This document shows positions 11,946-23,701 of a stretch of 64,000 nt of DNA, piece after piece. The notes under the pieces were generated by a model. That model was not told the DNA's origin, did no database searches, and was given only the letters and a program-made list of their open reading frames with translations. Location of the stretch: NCBI GenBank assembly GCA_011037195.1, contig JAAEAF010014523.1:62001-126000 (forward strand), given 5' to 3'. The translations under genes and the position numbers were made by a program. Positions within the stretch are counted from its first letter, which is position 1, and each line of letters begins with the position of its first letter. The DNA comes from Triatoma infestans (Eukaryota; Arthropoda; Insecta; Hemiptera; Reduviidae).

Positions 11946-13205
11946 AATATTAATCGATTCTTAAACTGTATAGTATTAATAAGAATATATAATATATATC
12001 CAGGAACCCGACTCAGTCCACAGTTACATTAATCAATATGTCACATGAGGCGTGACGCTCTGCCTCAAGCTATTTAAATTCTCCACCTAGGATAGATCGA
12101 GATCCGCCTACCTCAATCCCGAAGGAGAAGTAGGGGAAGTTTTGCACAAGTAAATAATAAGGCTAGGCTACACTCATACATTCAGACTGACATTCAGTTT
12201 TGTACGCATTGTCTGCAAGATAACATCACTTTCGCCAATACTCTGCCAGTTCAGTCTGTCATTTTTACTCAAGCAACCAATCTCTATGTTAGTAATTGTG
12301 AATTCCCTGCAGTACTCTGTTTCTCAATTAATATATTGATGTTGTTCAGTTTAGTGTACAACTCTGCCAAAACCAAGAAACCCCACTCATATATTTTAGA
12401 CTTCTCAACCAAATCAAAGCTTGATATAATGTACAGTAATTCATTGGTAACCATGAATATTTTTCTGAAGCCAAGCAATGAATATACTGAACGCAATTTG
12501 GGCCCGCATTGTTGGACAAAATTAAGAGATTTTCTTGCACTAATTTAAATCAGGGACCAGTTTCGAACATTCTTCCATTACCATATCATTATCTTCTTAA
12601 TTAAATTGTATACAATCGTAAAGACTCTAGCCTACTGCAAAGTTAGGGATACCACGAATAAATATATATATATAATTAGATATTGATATCTAAGTGGACA
12701 TACAATAAAACTTATACTGGCAAATGAGTTGGCAACAAGTAATGGATATAAAAAAAAAAAATATTGATTATTCACTTTGCGTGTTTACTTTAATTGTATG
12801 CTATAGGCAATAAAAAAAGTGGCCACAATGTACATACACCTGTACATTATTGACTGATAGTATGGGACATGTAAATATATTTACAGATATAGATATATAT
12901 ATATATATATTCCCCCTTGCCTAATGACAGCTCATACATTATAATAGATTATTTCCTTCAATTTACCGTTTGACATTATATCCCCCTCTCGTTCGATACA
13001 CTGGTTGCATCCTCCTTTATGACAGCAACTCCAATATTGGTCGATTTCTTAATTTTCTGCCTGTCATTATATGAAAAATAATAGCTCAAAGCGTTTTTCC
13101 CTACCATATTTATTCTCCTATTTTCTTTCTTACCCCGGCTGTCAATATAGAAGTCTGTACTTAACCGGTCTCTATAAAATGACTTTATGAGTCTGTCTGT
13201 GAAGC

Positions 13206-13244
<39 letters not shown>

Positions 13245-13392
13245 TACATATTATAAGCTCTTTATTATATTTGTGTGTCAATGAAAGTAGCACGATATTT
13301 TTGATAACCCTTTGTAAACTATTACAGATAAATTAGCAAGAAGATAAGAAACTTGAAAGTTGAGTAGAATAGAACGTCAGAGAACAACAACA
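11946..13392. other. No gene; relic copy and AT microsatellites
   Basis: 12040-12125 resembles the relic at 6860-7000. Short (TA)n tracts occur near 12664-12676 and 12890-12910. A longer pure (TA)n lies at 13209-13241. The plus/minus frames at 12284-12548 are mutually overlapping and motif-free. Confidence 0.5.
13209..13241. repeat. (TA)n microsatellite
   Basis: About 16 uninterrupted TA units. The minus-strand frame across it (12976-13293) contains a long Ile-Tyr alternation, which is an artefact of this repeat. Confidence 0.95.
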
Positions 13393-15155
13393 ATAAAAAT
13401 TTGGTGTGAAACACTCACACGACTTTCTTTTTCTGCAGTTACAGAATTATAATTGACTAATTTTTTATTAAATGTTTACTTGTTTCAATTTCATACCTTT
13501 GGAAGAATCTAAACTTAATAACGTGACGTAACATGAACGTGTTTAAGGAAAGCATAACATCCTCCCTCTCCCCTTAAATTTCATTAAATGAACTTTTTCT
13601 GAAAAAAGTTTTAAACAAAACTTATGAAAACTATAACAAATTATAACTATTAGAATGGATAACAAATTTCGAAAAAAATCTTTGGTGTTTTTATGGAGAA
13701 AAACAAAGAAAACTGCAAAAAAAAATCTGGTTAGAAAAAAGTCACCACTTCCGCTCAATCATTTTCTTCAAACTCGGAATTTCAGGAACATATTTAATTT
13801 TAATTAATATTATTTAGATGATAGAACTGTAAAATAAACGGAAATAGGACTTTAAACGGAGAAAACACAACCCAATTCTTCCCTCGAAAGTAGACTTAAA
13901 TGAATTTTCCCCAGAGAAATGTTTCAAATAAAAATTATAGTTCTTGGTATGTGTAATTGATATACATAATTTAAAGAAAATCATTGGAGCCATTATCGAG
14001 AAAATCGCAATAAAGTGAAAAAACACATTCAGTAAAGTGGTACTTCCAGTGGAAAGAATTTCGACAGATAACTCGGATCCACCGGTGAGACCTGGATTAG
14101 ATTAGAAACGGGGGGGTTCCACTACGACCAACAAGACGAGGTCTTTTGTGGATCCCCCTAAAGTATAGTTTGATGCCCTCCTAATCAAACCCTAGCAAAG
14201 CTGAGAGCGGCTCCGTCATGAAGCTCAATAGCTTCAGGATTGCGTGTCCCCAATTGAAGAAATCTTATCCTCGCCAGGCCGGCGCAGGGGATTCTTCCTC
14301 TGCCTTGCAGAATCGGCATACCGCACTATCTGCAACTTGTAGATAGTGCATGTGTCTGTTCAGCCTACAATGCGCTGGTAGTAGACCCACAATTAGCCTT
14401 ATATCCCTTGATAAAGAGCTTTGCCTGCCTCTGTCCTGGTGTTCTCTCCCACCAAAGTAGACGCTGTTCTTCTATCCAACCTTTGACAGAAGTGTGAATA
14501 ATGACAAGCCGCTGAAGGGTTCGGGGCCTATAAAGGTATCCTGCGAACCCTCCCTCGCTAGGGCATCCGCCCTTTCATTGCCCAGAACCCCCACCCCCCA
14601 TGTCCCGGCACCCAGGCGAGCGTCAGTTTATTCCGAGTACCCACCTCGGTTAGGGCAAGTAGATTATCCCACATTAGTCTTGAGACTATTTGGTGTGAAA
14701 AAAATGCCTTCAAGGCTGCCTGACTGTCGGAGTATATGGCCAATCTTCTACCCACTATGCCTTGCCTTATAATCTCCCTAGCGCAGAGTTGTAAGACCGT
14801 GGCATACTTCCCTAGACTGGCCTTAATCTTAACTTTAGGCCTGCCCCCATAGACCCCGGCTTCGACCCCAGTTGGAGTTTTAGATCCGTCTGTATACCAG
14901 ATCGAGTTACCGAACAGGGGAGGGTCACAGTCCGATTCACCACAGCTCGGTATAACAATTTGGAAGTTCTTTTCGAAATGATACCTAGGAACCATCCTAT
15001 CAGTTGGCATTCCACCGGTGAGACCTAAACGGAAATCAAATTTGAACTTAGTGCGATTTTTCGTTTTTGAGATTTGCTGTTCACGTATATACATACATAC
15101 ATACAACACACACACACACATCAAACACAGACCATTTTATAAAAACCACTTGTAG
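13393..15155 (+). mobile_element. H element split by LINE-B
   Basis: The left end at about 13398 reads TTGGTGTGAAACACTCACAC followed by a diverged ACTTTCTTTTTCTGC. The interior runs to 14077 (TTGGAGCCATTATCGAG, AGTAAAGTGGTACTTCC, ATTTCGACAGATAAC). The element resumes at 15027 with CTAAACGGAAATCAAATTTG, CGATTTTTCGTTTTTGAG, a (CATA)/(CA) microsatellite and ACCATTTTATAAAAACCACTT. It then stops where the foldback element starts. The right terminal hairpin is missing. Confidence 0.75.
14078..15026 (-). mobile_element. RNase H LINE-B, 5'-truncated, 16-bp TSD
   Basis: Minus-strand insertion 14094-15010 flanked by the perfect duplication TCCACCGGTGAGACCT (14078-14093, 15011-15026). Its 3' end abuts a TCTAATCTAATCC-type pentamer tail. 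The reading frame from about 15010 down to 14558 encodes an RNase H domain: YTDGSKTPTGVEAG (first Asp), a region around LCAREI where the catalytic Glu is expected, IYSDSQAALKAF (Asp), and LAWVPGHGG, after which the frame degrades. Further 3', about 14280-14390 encodes CRFCKAEEES next to a HCRLNRHMHYLQVADS segment, i.e. the zinc finger. RNase H removes the RNA strand during retrotransposition in such elements. This copy is dead because of frame shifts and truncation. Confidence 0.85.
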
Positions 15156-15160
15156 ATAAT

Positions 15161-15512
15161 GGAATTTTGCAATTTTTATTGCACAATTTGATAATTTATA
15201 AAATACTTACGAAGGTAAAATTAGTAAAAAAAAATAAAATTCTAAACTAGATTTTTCACACAAATAATTAGCCAGTTACAGTGTAGAAATAAAGGTGTGA
15301 AATGTGGGCGTGGTCAATATGATAATTCTAAATTTCTAATTGGTAACATACACCGCATATTTCACACCTTTACTCTTACACTACGATTATTTGAAGCTAA
15401 TCATTTCTATAAACAATCTAGTTTAGAACTTTTTTTTAAACTAATTTTCCCTTCATAGGTATTTTATAAATTATCAATTTTATAATATTGTGCGATAAAA
15501 TTTTTTTTATAA
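15161..15512. repeat. Long foldback (inverted repeat) element
   Basis: Two arms of about 150 bases are inverted around a centre near 15331. Left-arm landmarks are TTGATAATTTATAAAATAC, TCTAAACTAGAT and AAAGGTGTGAAAT. The right arm carries their complements (GTATTTTATAAATTATCAA, ATCTAGTTTAGA, ATTTCACACCTTT) in reverse order. There is no coding capacity. It sits exactly where the H element to the left is cut off. A MITE or foldback transposon is the likely class; I could not see a clean TSD. Confidence 0.75.
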
Positions 15513-16596
15513 AAATAAATTATGTAAAAAATCAAGTTATTATTTACTGCTTTATATAGTTAAAGTGAGTTATAAAAAAAATTCAGAACTTTCATGGCAT
15601 TATTCAAGAAGAAGGCAAAAAAGAATTCGGTGGCAGTTCAAAATTCGCCATTTTGTATATGGCCGTTTATAATAATGGAATAAAATAAAATTGATGTTAA
15701 ACACCTACAAAAATTTCTCCAAGGAATTCATAATATTCAGTTACAAAAAAAAACTTTTTCTAGACATGAAGATTTTAGCTATTCATTACTTTGTCATTAA
15801 TTTTATGCATGTGGCACAGTCCATAAAATATTGAAAGAATACTATAAAGGATCGAAATCTAAGTATGAAATTCGATCAAAATCCATCAAGTTTTATTATT
15901 ACTTGTTTATAGTTTTATTAGTAAAACGTGGAGTTAGTGAACACAAAATTAAAGCTGTTAACAGGGAATATAATTTTATCTGAGATTGGAGAGTAAAGTA
16001 ATTGAAGTTTAATCCGTACCAATTCAAATAAGCCACTACCACGCTCTATTAATACAGGTGTGTTGAGAGCGGAATATAATTAAACAATGTAATAAAATGA
16101 ACAATAAAATCATTTAAAACTCCACTTTACATAATTAATATGTTTTTGTTAACAGAGATTACAAGTAATTACATACTTGAACAGTTTGTATCGTAATGAA
16201 TATTAATTTTTATATTTATTGCCTTATATTGCAAAAAAAAATTTGATGAAATTATCTGTTTGATTATTTTAATGATTTTTATTATAATTTATAAAAATGT
16301 AAATTTAAAATATTAGCCAAATATAACAACTGTTTATATTAAAATATTCAAAATTTGGTAGTTTTTCGATTATCAAACAAACAGTGATTATAAATCAAAA
16401 GTTGCTTTTTCTATATGTAATTAATACAGATTAAAATTTCTATAAAATAATCTGAGTAACTTGTTAAATATTATTAAATAAATGATTATTAAAGTAAACG
16501 TAAGAAAATGGAAATAATATGTAACGTTTACTTTGAAAACCCAAACTCTTCCCTCCATTTACATCAGTGAACACTCATGCTGCCAGCAGACAATAA
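15513..16596. other. No gene recognised
   Basis: Very AT-rich, no motif recognised. Confidence 0.5.
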
Positions 16597-17320
16597 TGTT
16601 ATAACTGGACTGGCATGGAACCATACGACGGCTGAAACGATTTGAGCATATGCTTCTCTCCAAACTGCTCGATAACCGCTCTAAATTATCGCTCTCTAAC
16701 AAAACATTCCTTTACATCTCCTTAATAAGATTACTATGGACTTATGGTCTGGGTGGTACGAAACTGCAAAGCGTGGTATTCTGAAACGCTTCCATACCAT
16801 CCAATCCAAAATCCTTCACCATATTACTAACACCCCTGCGTATCCACCCTTACTACTGCACCTTACCCTGCCATGCTTACCATATTCCTTTCTTTGCCAT
16901 GCTGGCAAAATCCATTTATAACCTGATTCTACAATAAATGTAACGTAAAGATATGCTTATTTTTTCAGACGGCTTTACGTTTAAGTACTGCTCAGTTGTC
17001 ATGCTAGAGTACAAACACTATAAATTATTACTCAATAAATAAAATTTAAAGGCAAGACAAGGAATCAAAGCCAGCACCACATTACACCTTAGATTTGCGG
17101 TAGGTACGATTCCACAATAAATCCTATCACATTGAAATTCTTTATGCAAACCCTCGTCTTCAATTACCATCCTGGAAAAAACCTCCCCCAACGGCGCTTT
17201 AAACGAACCGATCTTTTAAATAACTGATGATGACTACCACTCTCATGTCAATTGTCATGACGTCAGCTTATTTAATGATTGTATTACAGCTATAAATTTC
17301 AAATAATGAGAAAAAGAAAG
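16597..17320 (+). pseudogene. Jockey-like LINE reverse transcriptase remnant
   Basis: Frameshifted 3' part of a non-LTR reverse transcriptase, downstream of the catalytic palm. About 16607-16760 reads RRLKRFEHMLLSKLL..RSKLSLSNKTFLYISLIRLLWTYG across one frame. 16736-16900 continues in another with GILKRFHTIQSKILHHITN. This is the thumb-like segment typical of jockey elements (S-L-x-N-K, L-Y-x-x-L-I-R-P-I-L-T-Y-G, Q-S-K-I-L-R). A later piece around 17160-17210 (LPSWKKPPPT, then a basic run) and an A-rich stretch near 17305-17330 fit a jockey C-terminus and poly(A) end, but that extension is weaker. Non-functional. Confidence 0.65.
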
Positions 17321-20300
17321 TAAAAAGAATGTGATCAAATTAATCATCGAGATTTATTCCGTTTCCTTGAAAGCCTTGAATTTTTTTTATAGTTATTTTC
17401 CCAAATTCGGGGGTTCATCAGGTTATTTTGATAACCAGTGTCGTATCATAGAAGAAAAAAATTCTAGAACAATAGGAACAAGAAATGAGAAATTGGATAT
17501 CACCATGAAGGATTACGCCACGAAGAAAAATTGTGGAAATTTGGAGTAAGATGTGTGTGAGTGTTCTGACTTCATCAAGTCGTTTATTTTGTAAATTCTT
17601 GTTCCGTCCACGTTGAAAACTCCTGGAACAATGAATGATTTAGCAGATAATAATATGTATTACAGTTTTTGCGGTAAAAATATTCAGACTTCAGTTCATG
17701 TACAAAAACTGAAGCCAATGCTAATCTTCAATGTTGGGCATTGTATAATTTAAAAATTAATTCCGATAACAACATCGGCTTAAATTTTTCTATTTCCCCA
17801 AAGGGTAATTTCCCGCTGGTTTTCTGGGAATTACATATTTCGTCCGACTTGAAGTGGATAATGGAAGTTGATAGTTACGTTAGGTTCAACAATCTATTTA
17901 TTTTATAAATTCACCAAATGTTTAGATACATTACAAAAATAATATATCACAAAGAATATCATAGAATTTTGGGGCATCTATTCGGAATCTATTTTTAGTA
18001 TTTTTAGAATTCAGAAGAAGTTTCTAGGGTTGCGAATTGTTAGTGAAATTTTTATTGTTAGATTTTCCAAAGATCAGTTGGAATTGAAACATAGTTGTGT
18101 ATAATAAGATTGGTAATTAATGCAAAACAATTTTAAAAAGATGGGACTACTCGAATTATTTTTAACCTTACAACTCTCTATATTACTGTGTACCCTGTTA
18201 TGGCCATCTTTTAAATTACATAAAAAGAAGTGCATACTGAATTAAAAAGAAAGTTATTCAATAAATATGAATGGAAAAAAATTCGAGACATTCCCTACAA
18301 AAAGATGGATCGACTGATAAAAGAAAAAAAAAAAAAACAAGCAAACAAAAATTATAATAAATTCAAAAAGCCGCAGACAATAACGGAAGCAATATTATGG
18401 TTGTAGGCAAGCCAATAGGGGAAGTTTAGATGTATAAAGATATTTTACATTGCACAGATGTTTTGCTACTGCATTCTATGGACCTTATTGCAGTTTAAAT
18501 ACTATACTCATTTTTATAGTTGTTTTTGTTTTTGAATTGTATAAAAGAATGCATATTTGTTTTGAAAGGAATTCCTTTATGATAAAGTGTTTTGCATAAT
18601 TTCAATAATTTTTTTCCTTCGTACTTGCTTAATAGCGAACTGTAGAAATACGTACATACCTACAGATATATAAACAAGCACATAAATCATACGATATATA
18701 CTTGAACACATTCGTATGGACTACTTATGGGTATTTAGAGGTACAGAAGTAGGGAAGTCAGAGAATAGACAGACATAGATATGTACATTTTCTTTTAATA
18801 TTTTACCGTACAAAAATACATCGAACGTAATGTAAGGACCCATACATAGTCTTGACGATAAAACTGTTTCATTCCGATAAACCAGCCTAACAATAAATAA
18901 GGGGGATTACATTGAATTAAATCAAATTTATTGTAGCAATATGGTCTAAATATTATGCTTATTATCACTACCACAGAACACCACTAATATAATGCTTCCT
19001 AACAATACCACAATACAGTAGTACCATTGATATTTGTACTGTACATTTGATATGTCCTAAGCAATGCCAAAGCTCGCGGCATGTCTATCACATTGTTTTT
19101 AGCAACAATTTGCGCCCAATTTTCCTCCAAGGATGGGATTTATAAATTTCCTTATAAATACGGGTCCAATTTGCAGCATCATGAATCAATCTTGAAGAAA
19201 CTAAGTTACAGTTTAAAGAAGAATTCTCAAAACAGCGTCTTTACTAAAAAGTTTAATACAATAGTCTCGAACCAACGAGAAGAATTTTATTATAAACACG
19301 CTCTTACGAGGAAGCGATGTAACGAACACTGTATGTTTAATGTAGAAAAAAGTCGCAGAGGAATCAAACCATGAGGAAGTCACTTATGTAAAAAATTCCA
19401 AAACTTAAAATAACTTCCCCTTATAGAGTGCCTCTAGGTACTGCAATTTTTTACTACTTCAACGACGACTAGTGGAGAAGTGTGAACTACAGCGGCGGGG
19501 CTCATTACTTAGCGCCGAATTTAGAGTTTCCCTATCCATAAAAATGGTTTCGTTGGGATAAGTAGAATTTTTGTTCTTGCAATAAACTTTTATTGCTTCG
19601 AAGATCATTTCAAAACGATCGGTACAAGATATTTTTTGATATAGAACCTTGATTTTCAAATTTGGAAAACAAGTACAAGAGAAATTACAATTCAAGAATT
19701 ATAATACAAAACTATTAATTTTAGATAAAAAATAACCCATCTTGTAAAAAAGGCTTGCATGATATATATTACATCGTATAATATATTAATGGAAATGATT
19801 TCTAAATAAATTAAATTTTGATGTTGAAGAAGTAGATAATTTAAAAAGAAGAAGAAATTCATCTTACCTTCTTCATGTAGTCAATATCTTAACGTAATCT
19901 TTCATAATAGAAAGATAAAATAAAAAGAGTAGAGAACCATTTTAAGGATAAAGAATTGACAGATATGTTGTTTAAAAGAGTGATAAGATAGTTGGATCTA
20001 ATAAATTGAACTATGTCAAGATGAAGGTAAAAATCCTTAAGAATACATCAATAAGAAATTCAAAGCAGGTAAGAAGATGCCTAACAAGAATTACGATAGA
20101 AGATCCCCAGTAAGGAGATGAGAAGAAGTGGTAGGAGAATGCAGCCAAGTTCATGCATTCTTCATGACACTTAGGGAGGGGGGAGAAACGAACGGTAGAC
20201 GGGGAAATTCAACCCACTTTTGCTGCAAATGTAGGAGGAAGCTACTCCGTTAGTCATATTACCATGGAAAACGAGTAAGTATTTCTCGTACCAAACCTGA

Positions 20301-20344
20301 ACTATTTTCTCATGAATTTATTCTATATATTCAGGCTTTTTAAA
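17321..20344. other. No gene recognised
   Basis: 3 kb of AT-rich DNA. The open frames 17331-17549, 19081-19374 (plus) and 19459-19695 (minus) are the longest. They show charged, Lys/Asn-rich sequence with no domain I can name. An unrecognised element or a long intron is possible. Confidence 0.4.
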
Positions 20345-20461
20345 AAAAAAAAAAAATCTGGTATGAAACACTCACAAGACTTTATCTTATTGTTGTTATT
20401 CAATTATAGAATTATAAATAAAAATGACTAATTTTATTTACACTTGGTTCATATTTTGTCA
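20345..20461 (+). mobile_element. H element, left end only
   Basis: AATCTGGTATGAAACACTC followed by GACTTTATCTTATTG and a TTCAATTATAGAATTATAA block match the H left end. The element is cut off where LINE-A is inserted. Confidence 0.7.
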
Positions 20462-21369
20462 CTTTTAATAATTATTATTATTCGTCTATGGAGAGGGACT
20501 AAACCCCATGTCATCCAAAACCTCACTGGTCCCATATGGCTATCCCAAAGAAACCAACAACAAACCGGGCCTAAATTTAAAATCCAGACCCGGATCTAAT
20601 CCTACCTTACATTTACCGCGGTCCAAATAAATCAGACCATAACTTGGCCACAGACATCATGTTCCGACTAAAGGAAAGGTTCTGAACCTAAATTCTCCCA
20701 CAATCTAAGCAATCTGTCATAAAATGGATAATGGTTGTAATGGCATCCAGCAGAGAGAAGAGAGGCTCTCTCTGGTTAACAGAGACTACTCTCTGACTTA
20801 GATAGGCTAGAGTGGGAGAACCTCTGTATATAAGCCAGTGAGAATCTATCTAGAGGATATCTATCAGATTCAACCAAACATCGCATCGTGTCATATCTCT
20901 ACTCCCACCTTTTATTCTATCAGTTTCATTATAAAGTCCAGTGCAGTTAGTGTAAACTACATTATAACAGTGTCATCATATCTCGTTCATTCAATCAAAC
21001 CTAATTTCTCTCCTCAACAACTCTATTGTGCTTATTCTTCTGTTTCACTAACTCTACAAGGGGGGGGGGGTCTGGAATGAGAACCATTTCGTAGAGTTGT
21101 CTCATTAAATTACAATGGCTAGTAAGGGATGCAACCAGATGCCTGAGAGAGAGGTCCGTGAAAGACACAGCAAGATCTTCTAGCCCTGTCCAGAATCCCT
21201 AATGAATACCTTAGACTGTCATTCCATAGGGATGAATGCTATGAAACTATCCATGGTTGCAAGTTTGAAAGAAACATGTTTAAAGACATACCAACAGCAA
21301 GCTTGGGACCAATGTAAGGGGGAAGGCGCCTAATTTAGCATACCTATATATCTCCTCCCTTTTAATAAT
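20462..21369 (-). mobile_element. RNase H LINE-A with 11-bp TSD, split by LTR
   Basis: Minus-strand LINE-A body 20473-21358, flanked by CTTTTAATAAT at 20462-20472 and 21359-21369. From right to left it runs from RNase H (21301-21355, RYAKLGA-type motif) through the linker to the zinc-finger region, is interrupted by an LTR-like insertion at about 20736-21025, and resumes at about 21028 on the other side of the break. The 3' UTR and an (AAT)n tail lie at 20473-20690. The frame is broken in several places. It lies at the end of an H element, as several other LINE-A copies do. Confidence 0.8.
20736..21025 (+). mobile_element. Solo LTR, family with 57.2 kb copy
   Basis: About 290 bases, starting TGTAATGG and ending near CTCAACA, nearly collinear with 57219-57531. 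It contains a promoter-like TATATAAGCC at about 20829-20838 and a block TAAAGTCCAGTGCAG that could be around a transcription start. It has no ORF and no second LTR, so it is best explained as a solo LTR left by recombination. Orientation is set by the TATA-like box. It is more distantly related to the two LTRs at 50.9-51.5 kb, which share CTAGAGTGGGAGAA and TAGTCCAG-type blocks. Confidence 0.65.
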
Positions 21370-21382
21370 ATATACGCAGATA

Positions 21383-21512
21383 AAGCTAGGCAACTTTGTT
21401 GTGAAACCTGGTGGGCGGACTTAAATCATATGTCATAGCTATTAAAAAGCTTTAGCAATGGCGCGGAGCTAAGCAGCCGTTTAATGTCACAACTAAGTTG
21501 CCGAGCTATAAA
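21383..21512. repeat. Small MITE-like inverted repeat
   Basis: About 130 bases with imperfect terminal inverted repeats: AGCTAGGCAACTTTGTTGTGA on the left and TCACAACTAAGTTGCCGAGCT on the right. The interior is GC-richer and non-coding. No clean TSD seen. Confidence 0.6.
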
Positions 21513-22889
21513 TACATATATCAATCATTCCATTTCTTGAACTATCTTTTATAAAATTCATTTCTGCAAATAATAATGACTTGTAAGTATATGTAGAAAA
21601 AAAAAAAAATGATAATAGGTAGATATTATTTTGCTGTTATACATTGTAAAAAAAAAATTGAATTAAACACTGCGCAGTTTCTGTCGTGTATATAAGTGCT
21701 GTTAACCTGTTTGTTAAGCTAACAGATAATCTTATGTAAATCACATAACACAGATGATAACAACTAACACAATAACACAAACACAGATAATTTTATGTTA
21801 CGTGTATGTGCTAGGAAAAATTGTCGTATATGCCACCTTGAGAATGCGTGCTATAGGTACGCCATCATTGCCCTACATAATCAATCTTTTTTAATAATTT
21901 ATTATACAAGAAGTAATTTATAAATAAATTAATATTAACATTTTGTAGATTTTGCAACATTTAAATGGTACAAATTTAATATCTTCAATTTAGAGTTACA
22001 ACTTATCAAAGTAACTCTCAAAATTGAATTAGTCTCTCCAGTAATCTATTCCATTGTACAATAAAATGAATCCACCGGAATATATGTAAATTATTATAGT
22101 TTTAGTAAAGTTAAACCACCATATTCACTTTAATGTATAACAAAATTTACCTGTTGTAAATAAATTTTCGAATAAACACAAGAATAATTGTTAAATTTAA
22201 CTAAAGTAAGTAAAAGTTATTACCGCTGTAACCTGCATCATTAAGTGGTTTTGAAAACAGAATGGTATTTTCAATTTTATGAGTTTTGTATATTTTATAA
22301 CCATATTACTTTTGTCTTATATTGTTAACCATGGTTTGTATATATATATACACGACCACTAATACATGTAATTTCAACACATTTGAGTAATTAACCATAA
22401 AAATTTTCTATACAATAATTAATTATTATGACAGTAATTAAATATGTGTATATATATAAACAATTATAATAATCATAAAAAAAATATTTGAGAAATTATT
22501 GCAATTTTTTTTAAATTTCACTTGGAACATAAAAATTATTCCTTCAAGAAAATAAAAAAGTAAAAATTGATTTCTAAAATATTAATATTTAATTATTTTA
22601 TTATTGGTTAATTATTTTTAAATAGTAGGACTATAAAGTTTATTAATAATAATAATTATAAACAACTGTTTTGCTTGTAAAAATCTTAAAAAAATAAATT
22701 CCCATAATGCCTGAGACTAAAGAAAATGTTGGTATTAAATTTAATGGAATTTAATTATTGCCGAAAAACCCGTCTCACGACGACTGCTGCTCAACGGATT
22801 CCTTAGGGCAAGTCAGTTAATTATATCAGGGAAATTATGAGTTTCTTCAGGGTCAAAGTGTTTAGTGGTAATTGCAGTTTTTTTTTTTT
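21513..22889. other. No gene recognised
   Basis: AT-rich with short TA-rich tracts (22340, 22450). Nothing recognised. Confidence 0.5.
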
Positions 22890-22897
22890 TTGACGTA

Positions 22898-22975
22898 GAA
22901 AAGAGACACTGTTCCATGCTTTCTGCCATTGCGAGTATCTGGCAAGAACGGCGATTCTTCCAGCTGGGCGATTAA
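22898..22975 (+). pseudogene. Possible LINE C-terminal zinc-finger scrap
   Basis: One frame reads TLFHAFCHCEYLARTAILPAG, resembling the H-x3-4-C part of LINE C-terminal fingers (E-T-L-x-H-x-L-x-x-C). The upstream Cys pair is not visible. The 110-residue frame starting at 22929 is in a different phase and has no recognisable motif. Weak call. Confidence 0.25.
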
Positions 22976-23701
22976 GTATAAGAAGACGCTTTTCATGAGA
23001 ATTTCAGGTATTCCTGAAAGATCCTTGAGGACCGCAAAGAGTGTAAACCGTTCGAATCTCTTCAGTTTTTTACTTTCTGAAACTGTAGCAAGAGAATGTA
23101 TTACTATTGTGACAAATTCCAGAATTTCAGTGGAAATACCCGCTTCGGGTTCACAGAGTATGAAAAAAAACCTTTTTAGTGAACTTAGACTTTTTAGTCT
23201 TTTTAGAAGTCTATGTAAGAGTCATTATATAAATAAAATAAAGGACCTCAAAAAAGTATGAATCCTCAAGCTTTATATTTTGTTCAAATACTCTGGATCA
23301 TTTTAGGTTTCAGTGAAAATCTGAATATGCAACTTTATGGAATGCTTTTTTTTTCTTCAGTTATTACCGGAAACGGTGATTAACACTAAATGGAACAATG
23401 GAAACGGTAATGAAAAAAATCTGGTGTGATACACTCACACAACTTTCTCTTACTCCAGCTTTCAAAATTTATTGTGATTGACAAAGTTTTATAGTTAGTA
23501 TATAAAATTTAATGAAATTCGTCGGTGTTTTTATGGAAAAAAATTGCAAAAATTGAAAAATACTTCCTAGAAAAAACGCACTTCCGGTCATCCGATTTTT
23601 TTCAAACTTGGAGTTTCAAAAGAACATATTTAATTTTAATTAATATTATTTAGATGGTAAAATTGTGTAATAAAACTGAAATAGCACTTTAGAGGAAACC
23701 G

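Noticed and set aside
12976..13293. A 105-residue minus-strand frame
   Set aside because: Its central Ile-Tyr run is a translation of the (TA)n microsatellite and the rest has no motif.
14812..15015. Second frame within LINE-B
   Set aside because: Out-of-phase shadow of the RNase H frame.
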